Below the pieces are notes generated by a model that had not been told where the DNA came from, made no database searches, and saw only the letters and a program-made list of their open reading frames with translations. This document shows positions 1 through 6,863 of a DNA stretch of 15,985 bases, piece after piece. Origin of the DNA: Bacteroidales bacterium (lineage in GTDB: Bacteria; Bacteroidota; Bacteroidia; Bacteroidales; NBLH01); the NCBI GenBank assembly GCA_029933755.1, contig JAOZNO010000013.1, positions 1-15,985 of the forward strand, given 5' to 3'. Within the stretch, counting starts at the first letter, position 1, and every line of letters starts with the position of its first letter. The position numbers were made by a program, and so were the translations under genes.

Positions 1-335
1 GAAGAATATGCCTTTCTGAATAGAATAAATGCAGACTGTTTTTTAATATTACTATTGATAATAGCTGATTTACTTTCGTTTAGCTGCATTAGCCAGGTTG
101 TAGGCGAATGATCAGTCAAAATTCGAATCATCTCATTATCATACTGTTGATTTCTTAATGCATCATTCAATAATTGATAGGAACTTACGGTTTTATCAGC
201 CAAAGCAATTCCATTTTCAGAAAAGAGCACCTTATCATTTTTTGTATTATCTGCATTGCATGAACCTAAAAGAAATAAAGAAGCAATTAAAATAATTACT
301 GTGTTCGAAAATGAAATAATATGTTTTTTCTTCAT
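1..335 (-). CDS. Putative lipoprotein, N-terminal part (runs off the left edge)
   Basis: An ATG at 335 opens a frame with no stop through the left edge, giving 111 residues; the C-terminus is missing. The N-terminus is a typical type II signal peptide: a basic start (MKKKH), a hydrophobic stretch at about residues 6-22 and the lipobox LGSC, with the acylated Cys at 26. The residue after it is Asn rather than an Asp-type retention signal, so I infer a lipid-anchored envelope protein but not which membrane. The mature part is polar and predicted helical, rich in Asn, Gln and Lys, and I recognise no family in it. It lies 158 nt beyond the murG stop in the same direction. That gap contains its own candidate promoter and inverted repeats, so it is probably not part of the cell-wall operon. 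The frame and signal peptide are clear; the function is unknown. Confidence 0.75.
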   Translation of the reverse strand, partial: MKKKHIISFSNTVIILIASLFLLGSCNADNTKNDKVLFSENGIALADKTVSSYQLLNDALRNQQYDNEMIRILTDHSPTTWLMQLNESKSAIINSNIKKQSAFILFRKAYS

Positions 336-379
336 AATGAAAATTTTAATGATGTAAAATTACAAAATAAAATACGAAT

Positions 380-397
380 TGACAAGTATAATTGTCA
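380..397. repeat. Perfect inverted repeat TGACAA-N6-TTGTCA
   Basis: Two perfect 6-bp arms are separated by 6 bp, giving dyad symmetry over 18 bp. The repeat overlaps the candidate -7 element of the lipoprotein gene, which is where a dimeric repressor would bind. A second perfect repeat, ATATAC-N4-GTATAT, lies at 402-417 in the same promoter region. No regulator for either can be named from this window. Confidence 0.4.
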
Positions 398-409
398 TTT
401 TATATACAA
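383..409 (-). promoter_or_regulatory. Candidate promoter for the lipoprotein gene
   Basis: Reading the minus strand, TTG at 409-407 is followed after 16 nt by TATACTTG (390-383). This is one mismatch from the Bacteroidota -7 consensus TAnnTTTG, at slightly short spacing. The ATG of the lipoprotein gene is about 50 nt further on. The assignment is inference from a short, AT-rich match. Confidence 0.3.
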
Positions 410-493
410 TAGTATATTTTTACGGTTTTCACCGACCTTGTTTTTGTCATTTTTTTAAAAAGGCACTCAAAATATAAAGGTCTTCTTAAATCA

Positions 494-1594
494 CTACTTA
501 ATAATCTTAAAAACCTCCTCAGCAATTATTTTATCTGAGTTTTCAATACCCAGTTTTGATATGTTTTTACTTAATTCTTCCAATTTTTCTGTATTCTGAA
601 TTAAAACTAAAGCTTCATCAATCATGTTTTCAAAAGCATCCTTATTATGAATAAGAATTGCTGCATTATTTTCAACTAATGCCATAGCATTTTTAGTTTG
701 ATGATCCTCTGCTACATTTGGCGAAGGAACTAAAATGGCAGGTATTTTTAATAAGCACAGTTCAGAAATGGTTGCTGCACCTGCTCTTGAAATTACCAAA
801 TCTGCAGAACGATATGCATAATCCATTCTTGTTATAAAATCTTTAACCAGACAGTTTTTAGCCTGAATTTTACTAGCAGCTTCATTAGAAACATTATAAT
901 AATATTTACCTGTCTGCCAAATTACCTGAATATCTGAATCCTTAATTTTTTCGAGTCGATTAATTACAGCTTCATTAATTGATTTGGCACCACCACTTCC
1001 ACCTAGAATTAATATTGTTTTTTTATTTTTGCTAAGTCCAAAATGGTTTAAGGCTAATTCTTTATCAATATCATTTTTGTATAAGCTTTGTCTTACCGGA
1101 TTACCGGATTTTACAATCTTTTGCTTTGGAAAAAACTTATGCATATTATCATAAGCTACACAAATTTTTTCAGCACGCTTAGCAAGTAACTTATTCGTTA
1201 TACCTGCGTAAGAGTTCTGTTCCTGTAAAAGGGTAGGGATGCCCATTAAACTAGCAATATAAACAACTGGTGCACTTGCAAATCCACCAACACCAATTAC
1301 GGCATCTGGTTTAAATGTTTTAATTATTTTACGGGATATAAACAAGCTTTTTAATAAATTGAAAATAACCACAAAGTTTTTAAATGTTAATTTGCGTACT
1401 AATCCCTGAACGGGTAAGCCTTTAATTTGATAACCGGCAGCAGGTACTTTTTCCATTTCCATTTTTCCATTTGCACCAACAAATAGTATTTCAATTGAAG
1501 AATCAATTTCCTTAAGTGCATTAGCAATAGCAATAGCCGGAAACACATGTCCCCCGGTTCCACCTCCGCTTATTATAATTTTTTTAGCTTTCAA
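494..1594 (-). CDS. murG: MurG, lipid II-forming GlcNAc transferase
   Basis: UDP-GlcNAc:MurNAc-(pentapeptide)-pyrophosphoryl-undecaprenol GlcNAc transferase. It converts lipid I to lipid II at the cytoplasmic face of the inner membrane. At 366 residues it has normal family length. The GT-B signatures are all present: the first glycine loop GGGTGGH (10-16), a second GVGGFASAP (101-109), QEQNSYAG (124-131), GNPVR (164-168), the C-domain loop GGSGGAKS (198-205), RAGAATISEL (270-279) and DHQTKNA (297-303). The start is TTG. The frame upstream reaches a stop at 1612-1610 without an ATG, and the first internal ATG (residue 45) would remove the essential glycine loop. It lies 32 nt after ftsW and is the last gene of the cell-wall block. 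The murC-ftsQ-ftsA-ftsZ genes that often follow in this phylum are not next. Confidence 0.95.
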   Translation of the reverse strand: MKAKKIIISGGGTGGHVFPAIAIANALKEIDSSIEILFVGANGKMEMEKVPAAGYQIKGLPVQGLVRKLTFKNFVVIFNLLKSLFISRKIIKTFKPDAVIGVGGFASAPVVYIASLMGIPTLLQEQNSYAGITNKLLAKRAEKICVAYDNMHKFFPKQKIVKSGNPVRQSLYKNDIDKELALNHFGLSKNKKTILILGGSGGAKSINEAVINRLEKIKDSDIQVIWQTGKYYYNVSNEAASKIQAKNCLVKDFITRMDYAYRSADLVISRAGAATISELCLLKIPAILVPSPNVAEDHQTKNAMALVENNAAILIHNKDAFENMIDEALVLIQNTEKLEELSKNISKLGIENSDKIIAEEVFKIIK

Positions 1595-1626
1595 TTTTTC
1601 AATAACACTTTAATTGATAAGTTATA

Positions 1627-2796
1627 TTAACTAATAACTGTAATTTCCTCTTCTTCTTCTAAACTTGTTGGCTGCTCTTCACTTAAGCTGCGGCTGATGC
1701 TTAATACAATACCCAGAGAACTAAAAGTGATTAAAAGCGATGTTCCTCCCATGCTTACCAGGGGCAAAGGCTGTCCGGTTACAGGAATAATACCCACTGC
1801 CACCGAAATGTTAGTTAATGCTTGAAACACCAGAAGCATTATTATCCCTATTGCCAGAAAGGCTGCAAAAGTCCGTGATGTTTTTTTAACAATCATTCCT
1901 GTTCGATACAATAGAATTAAATAAGCCGCCAAAATAAATAAGGCCATAATTGAACCCCATTCTTCAATAATTATAGCAAAAATAAAATCTGAATATGCCT
2001 GTGGCAACAAATACCTTACTGAACTATTCCCAGGCCCTTTTCCAATTATATTAGAAGTCGCAATGGCAACTTTTGCTAAATTAGCCTGGTAATCATCCTC
2101 AGTATTATCATTAGAAAATCTTTCAATTCGATTTGCCCATGTCCCCATTCTTCCGCTTGGCATTACTTTAGCAAGTAAAAACATAAATGCAAAAGCAACT
2201 ATAAGGAAAGCACCTAAATATAATATCTTTTTAGTATTAATTCGCCCAATAAACATTAGCACTATTGATGTTAATAATAAAAGAACAGCCGTGGAAAAAT
2301 TTGAAGGTAAAATCAATGCACAAACAAATCCAACAGGAATTAGTATTTTCAAAAATGCTTTATCCAGTTTGTCTTCGCTTTCCTGACTCATAGAAAGCAC
2401 CCTTGCTATATATACAATTAAGCCAAATTTAGCAACGTCCGAGGTCTGAAACTCAAAGCCTAAACCTGGTATTGTAAGCCACCGTGTAGCTTCATTTTTT
2501 GTAACACCTAAAACTAAAGTGAAAATTAGAAGTAAAATAGCAACAACAATAAGAAGTTGCGAAAGTGAAAAAAACACATTATACGGTATACGATGTATAA
2601 GGTACATCAATATAAAGCCACCAATTAAAAATTTTAAGTGACGAAACAAATAGAAGGTAGTATTACCACCTGCATATTTATACGCAAGATCACCAATAGA
2701 ACTATATACCGACAATATGGATATAATTGAAAGAAAAACAACGATTATCCAAATAACCTTGTCGCCCAAAAAATATTTTGAAAAAAAGTCACTCAT
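1627..2796 (-). CDS. ftsW: FtsW, septal peptidoglycan glycosyltransferase (SEDS)
   Basis: A polytopic SEDS-family protein of 389 residues that polymerises lipid II into glycan strands at the division site, working with the class B transpeptidase encoded upstream. About ten hydrophobic segments run from residue 14 to 368. Family motifs are visible: RWLTIPGLGFEFQ (105-117) leading into SDVAKFGLIVYIAR, GKGPGNS (252-258), LPQAYSDFIFAIIIEEWG (264-281) with the presumed catalytic Asp at 270, and PVTGQPLPLVSMGGTS (338-353). The cytoplasmic C-terminus ends in a short acidic tail of consecutive Glu residues. FtsW and RodA are hard to separate by motif; the position between murD and murG argues for FtsW. 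The start is ATG and the murD stop codon lies 6 nt upstream. Confidence 0.93.
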   Translation of the reverse strand: MSDFFSKYFLGDKVIWIIVVFLSIISILSVYSSIGDLAYKYAGGNTTFYLFRHLKFLIGGFILMYLIHRIPYNVFFSLSQLLIVVAILLLIFTLVLGVTKNEATRWLTIPGLGFEFQTSDVAKFGLIVYIARVLSMSQESEDKLDKAFLKILIPVGFVCALILPSNFSTAVLLLLTSIVLMFIGRINTKKILYLGAFLIVAFAFMFLLAKVMPSGRMGTWANRIERFSNDNTEDDYQANLAKVAIATSNIIGKGPGNSSVRYLLPQAYSDFIFAIIIEEWGSIMALFILAAYLILLYRTGMIVKKTSRTFAAFLAIGIIMLLVFQALTNISVAVGIIPVTGQPLPLVSMGGTSLLITFSSLGIVLSISRSLSEEQPTSLEEEEEITVIS

Positions 2797-2802
2797 TTGG
2801 TA

Positions 2803-4143
2803 TTATAATTTTTTAACTGCCATCTTAAATTTACGTCCTCGGTCTTCATAGTTATCAAAAAGATCAAAGCTTGCACAAGCTGGTGAAAGTAGTACAACAT
2901 CATTGTCATTAGCCAAAAAATATGATGTTTTAACAGCATCTTCCATCGTCTGTGTATCATACACTTCAACAATATCATCAAAAGCTGCGTGTATTTTTTC
3001 ATTATTCACACCCAGTGCGATAACAGCCTTTACTTTTTCTTTAACTAATTCTGTTAGCATTGAATAGTCATTTCCTTTATCAACTCCTCCTACAATCCAT
3101 ACGGTATTTTTGTTCATACTCTCAAGAGCGTACCAACAGGAGTTAATATTAGTAGATTTTGAATCGTTTATAAATAAAATCCCACGTACGTTTATGAATT
3201 TTTCTAAACGATGTTCTACTCCTTGAAAGTCAGAAAGACTCTCTCTGATAATTGGGTTTTTTATTTCTAATATTTTTGCTGAAATACTTGCAGCAAGTGA
3301 ATTGTATAAATTGTGCTTGCCCTGTAAGGCTAAATCGCTTATACTCATATCGAATGAACTGTTTTCTAAATTTACTGACATAGAATCCCCCTTAATTTCT
3401 CCACCTCTATCAAGTTTTTTATAGATAGAAAATGGTATTGTGTTCGCATTAAAATCAATCTCATTTAATTTATTTACTATTGCCTCATCATCATTATTAT
3501 AAATAAAATAGCAGGAATTATCCTGATTACCTGTTATTCGAAACTTGGAATCAACATATTTTAAAAAATCATAGTTGTACCAATCCATATGATCTGGTGT
3601 AATGTTTAGTAGTATTGCAATATCTGCCTTAAAATCAAAAACATAATCAAGCTGAAAACTGCTTAACTCAATAACAAAATAGTCAAATTTATGTTTTGCT
3701 ACTTGCATTGCAAAACTTTGCCCAATATTACCAGCAAGCCCAACATTTAAACCTGCTTTTTTTAAGATATGATAAACCAACATGGTCGTTGTTGTTTTTC
3801 CATTACTTCCGGTTATACATATTTTTTTAGCCTTACTATATCTTGATGCAAATTCAATTTCTGAAATAATATTTATTTTCTTTTTTTTGATTAATTGAAT
3901 TATCTCAATTCTATCTGGTATCCCGGGGCTTTTCACTACCTCATTGGCTTCCAGTATTATTGAATATGTATGATCTTCCTCTTCCCATCTTATTTTGTGC
4001 TTATTGAGTATTTTCTTATATTCATTTTTTATTTTAGAAATATCCGAAACAAAAACATCGAAACCCTTTTGAATAGCTAATACAGCAGCACCTGTACCAC
4101 TTTCTCCTGCTCCTAATATGACTAATTTCTGCTTCGTAATCAT
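2803..4143 (-). CDS. murD: MurD, UDP-MurNAc-L-Ala:D-Glu ligase
   Basis: An ATP-dependent cytoplasmic ligase that adds D-glutamate to UDP-MurNAc-L-alanine. It has 446 residues, the usual length. The order of motifs matches the family: an N-terminal Rossmann loop GAGESGTG (11-18), SPGIP (72-76), the P-loop GSNGKTTTT (112-120), ELSSFQLD (159-166), NITPDHMDWY (180-189), HNLYNSLAA (277-285), QGVEHRLE (307-314), NDSKSTN (326-332), VGGVDKG (351-357) and LSPACASFDLF (419-429), then RGRKF. SFQLD and PACASFD separate it from MurC, MurE and MurF. The start is ATG, 7 nt after mraY, within the same minus-strand transcription unit. Confidence 0.96.
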   Translation of the reverse strand: MITKQKLVILGAGESGTGAAVLAIQKGFDVFVSDISKIKNEYKKILNKHKIRWEEEDHTYSIILEANEVVKSPGIPDRIEIIQLIKKKKINIISEIEFASRYSKAKKICITGSNGKTTTTMLVYHILKKAGLNVGLAGNIGQSFAMQVAKHKFDYFVIELSSFQLDYVFDFKADIAILLNITPDHMDWYNYDFLKYVDSKFRITGNQDNSCYFIYNNDDEAIVNKLNEIDFNANTIPFSIYKKLDRGGEIKGDSMSVNLENSSFDMSISDLALQGKHNLYNSLAASISAKILEIKNPIIRESLSDFQGVEHRLEKFINVRGILFINDSKSTNINSCWYALESMNKNTVWIVGGVDKGNDYSMLTELVKEKVKAVIALGVNNEKIHAAFDDIVEVYDTQTMEDAVKTSYFLANDNDVVLLSPACASFDLFDNYEDRGRKFKMAVKKL

Positions 4144-4150
4144 TTGTTAA

Positions 4151-5395
4151 TCATCTGATTTTTAGTGTGATAATCGTGATAATCGCCAGTAGTATCCCCA
4201 CAATCCAAAATCGTGTTACAATTTTAGGCTCAGGAAAACCTGATTTTTGGTAATGATGATGTAGTGGAGCCATTTTAAATACCCTTCTGCCCTCACCATA
4301 TTTTCTTTTTGTATATTTAAAATATCCAACCTGAATTATTACTGAAAGATTTTCTACTAAAAATATCCCACCCAACAAGGGTATTAAGAGTTCTTTTCGG
4401 ATTAGAATCGCAAAAACAGCAATGATTCCACCAAGAGTTAAGCTGCCTGTATCACCCATAAAAATTTGTGCAGGATATGAATTATACCATAAAAAACCTA
4501 TGGTTGCACCGATAACTGCACTGGCAAAAATTACTAATTCACTAACATGAGGTATGTACATTATATTCAGGTAATTAGAATATATTATATTACCTGAAAG
4601 ATAGGCAAATATACCTAAGGTTACTACGCTAATTGCTGAAACTCCTGTTGCTAATCCATCCAGGCCATCGGTAAGGTTTGCACCGTTTGAAACTGCGGTA
4701 ATAATAAAAATGGTAATCAAAACAAATATTATCCAGGCTGCAGGGGTTTTATATTTACCCATAAAACTAACCAAATAGGCATAATCAAACTCATGACTTT
4801 TCACAAAAGGAATGGTTGTTTTTGTTGATTTAACATCGTTGTGTACTTCCTGTTCGCTATTAGGAGTGTTTGAAAGAACAACTGAGCTGTTGCTTGATGG
4901 ATCCGTTACAATGGGACGTTCACGTATTACCACATCATCACTCAGGTACATGGTAATCCCTACAATAAGTCCTAGCCCAATTTGTCCAACTATTTTAAAT
5001 TTTCCGGATAGTCCATCTTTATTTTTCTTAAAAACTTTTATGTAATCATCAATAAAGCCAATGAAACCCATCCAAATTAGGGTTACAATCATTAAAATAA
5101 TATATATATTGTCCAGTCGGGTAAAAAGTAAAGTGGGTATTAATATTGAGGCAATGATTATTACTCCACCCATTGTTGGCGTACCTACTTTTTGATATTG
5201 ACCCTCTAAACCTAAGTCACGAATTTCTTCACCAATTTGTTTTTGTTGAAGAAAACGTATAATCTTTTTTCCGTAAAGCAAAGAAATAATTAGCGATGTA
5301 ATTATTGCCAGTCCGGAACGGAACGAAATATACTGGAACATCCCGGAGCCTGGAATACCAATTTCATCTAAATATTTAAAAAGATAATAAAACAT
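4151..5395 (-). CDS. mraY: MraY, phospho-MurNAc-pentapeptide transferase
   Basis: An integral membrane enzyme that transfers phospho-MurNAc-pentapeptide to undecaprenyl phosphate, giving lipid I. Key motifs are GTPTMGG (71-77), FIDDYIK (114-120, with the Mg-binding Asp pair at 116-117), NLTDGLDGLA (240-249), FMGDTGS (312-318) and the MAPLHHHY box (375-382). At 414 residues it is roughly 50 longer than the Escherichia coli enzyme. The extra length is mainly a polar Ser/Asn/Thr-rich stretch at about 152-205, between the fourth and fifth predicted membrane helices; the established topology places that loop in the periplasm. From memory, a longer loop here is usual for Bacteroidota MraY. The start is ATG, 7 nt after murE. 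All catalytic motifs are intact. Confidence 0.96.
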   Translation of the reverse strand: MFYYLFKYLDEIGIPGSGMFQYISFRSGLAIITSLIISLLYGKKIIRFLQQKQIGEEIRDLGLEGQYQKVGTPTMGGVIIIASILIPTLLFTRLDNIYIILMIVTLIWMGFIGFIDDYIKVFKKNKDGLSGKFKIVGQIGLGLIVGITMYLSDDVVIRERPIVTDPSSNSSVVLSNTPNSEQEVHNDVKSTKTTIPFVKSHEFDYAYLVSFMGKYKTPAAWIIFVLITIFIITAVSNGANLTDGLDGLATGVSAISVVTLGIFAYLSGNIIYSNYLNIMYIPHVSELVIFASAVIGATIGFLWYNSYPAQIFMGDTGSLTLGGIIAVFAILIRKELLIPLLGGIFLVENLSVIIQVGYFKYTKRKYGEGRRVFKMAPLHHHYQKSGFPEPKIVTRFWIVGILLAIITIITLKIR

Positions 5396-5402
5396 TTAAA
5401 AT

Positions 5403-6863
5403 TTAATTATTTAATACTTCCATTTGTTCTACAAATACTTGTCTGTCATCAAAATCATATCTTTTCCCATTAATTTCCTGATAGGTTTCGTGCCCCTTTC
5501 CGGCAATGAGAATTATATCACCTTCTATGGCGATAAGGCATGCAGTTCGAATAGCTTCCTTACGATCTGTAATTCGTAATACTTTTTTCCTTTCAACATC
5601 AATAACCCCTCTTTCCATATCGTCAAGAATATCTGTAGGAGGTTCAGTTCTAGGGTTATCAGATGTTAAAATTACTTTATCACTATTTTTTACTGCAACC
5701 TTAGCCATAATAGGTCTTTTGGTTTTGTCTCTGTCTCCACCAGCACCAATAACTGTAATTAATTGCTGGTTTCCGGTTCTAACATTATTTATTGTCTTTA
5801 ACACATTTTCAAGTGCATCAGGAGTGTGAGCGTAGTCAATAATTCCTGTAATTTTATTTAATAGAATGGTTTCAAATCGGCCGCGAACCGACATTAGTTT
5901 GCTAATATTTGTTATAATATCATCTTTGTGAATGCCGGACAAATAAGCTGCTCCATAAACTGCTGTTAGGTTTAATGCATTAAAATCACCTGTAAATAGC
6001 GTCCAGAGCTCAGTGTCGTTTATGCTCATTAATGTTCCGTTAAGGTGGCTTTCAATAACTTTTGTTTTAAAATCAGTATGTTTCTTTAATGAGTAAGTGA
6101 ACTTTTTTGCCAGGGTATTCTGTAGCATTACAGCTCCATTTTTATCATCTGTATTTACTAAAGCAAATGAAGTTTTAGACAGATTGTCAAACAATTTCTT
6201 TTTTGTATCTCTGTAATTATTAAATGTTTGATGGTAGTCTAAATGATCGTGTGTTAGGTTTGTGAAAATTGCTCCAGCAAAATTTATTCCCTCAATTCTG
6301 TACTGATCAATAGCATGTGAACTTATTTCCATAAAACAATATTCACAATTTTGTTCAAGCATTTCAGCAAATAACTCATTTAGCCTAATTGCATCAGGAG
6401 TTGTATGTGTTGCTGTATATTTTTTATTTCCAATTTTGTATTCTACAGTAGAAATTAACGAAGATTTCAGTTTTAAATTATTGAACAAATTATACAGCAA
6501 ACTGGCAATTGTTGTTTTACCATTTGTGCCGGTAATACCTATGATTTTTAACTTTTCTGATGGTTTATTATAAAAATTAGCTGCAATGTGTGCAAGTGAC
6601 TTTGATGAATTTTTAAGAAGAATATAGCTTATATTACTATTTAGCGTGTTTGGATATTCTTCACATAGTATCGCAACTGCATTGTTTTTAATAGCTTCAG
6701 CAATATAGTTGTGTCCATCAACTTTGGTTCCCCGTATTGCAATAAAAATATCATTTTGCTTTACTGCTCGCGAATCTGTATTGATTCCGTCAATAGCAAT
6801 ATTAAAATCACCTTTATGACCTTTAATTTTAATTCCTTCTAATATGTCATTTAATACAACCAT
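5403..6863 (-). CDS. murE: MurE, UDP-MurNAc-tripeptide ligase (meso-DAP type)
   Basis: A cytoplasmic ATP-dependent ligase that adds the third residue of the peptidoglycan stem. It has 486 residues. The N-terminal uridine-binding domain shows DSR (30-32). The ATPase domain has GTNGKTT (112-118), TTPD (154-157), ISSHA (180-184), NLTHDHLDYH (202-211) and a following Lys (about 221) at the position carbamylated in the family. The C-terminal domain has RGRFE (327-331), DYAHTPDAL (343-351), GGDRD (375-379), DNPRTEPP (402-409) and GKGHE (455-459). DNPR marks meso-diaminopimelate-specific enzymes, as opposed to lysine-adding ones. Its ATG shares one base with the ftsI stop codon (TAATG on the minus strand), which suggests translational coupling. 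Confidence 0.96.
   Translation of the reverse strand: MVVLNDILEGIKIKGHKGDFNIAIDGINTDSRAVKQNDIFIAIRGTKVDGHNYIAEAIKNNAVAILCEEYPNTLNSNISYILLKNSSKSLAHIAANFYNKPSEKLKIIGITGTNGKTTIASLLYNLFNNLKLKSSLISTVEYKIGNKKYTATHTTPDAIRLNELFAEMLEQNCEYCFMEISSHAIDQYRIEGINFAGAIFTNLTHDHLDYHQTFNNYRDTKKKLFDNLSKTSFALVNTDDKNGAVMLQNTLAKKFTYSLKKHTDFKTKVIESHLNGTLMSINDTELWTLFTGDFNALNLTAVYGAAYLSGIHKDDIITNISKLMSVRGRFETILLNKITGIIDYAHTPDALENVLKTINNVRTGNQQLITVIGAGGDRDKTKRPIMAKVAVKNSDKVILTSDNPRTEPPTDILDDMERGVIDVERKKVLRITDRKEAIRTACLIAIEGDIILIAGKGHETYQEINGKRYDFDDRQVFVEQMEVLNN

Noticed and set aside
423..434. Small hairpin CGGT-GAAA-ACCG (minus strand) after murG, and a 6-bp inverted repeat at 434-439/477-482, as a murG terminator
   Set aside because: The first stem is only 4 bp and is not followed by a U run; the second has a 37-nt loop. 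Neither is convincing as a terminator.
2793..3002. Minus-strand open frame of 69 codons at the 3' end of murD
   Set aside because: It lies wholly within the murD/ftsW junction in another frame, while murD shows all its C-terminal motifs here. The translation looks like frame-shifted coding sequence.
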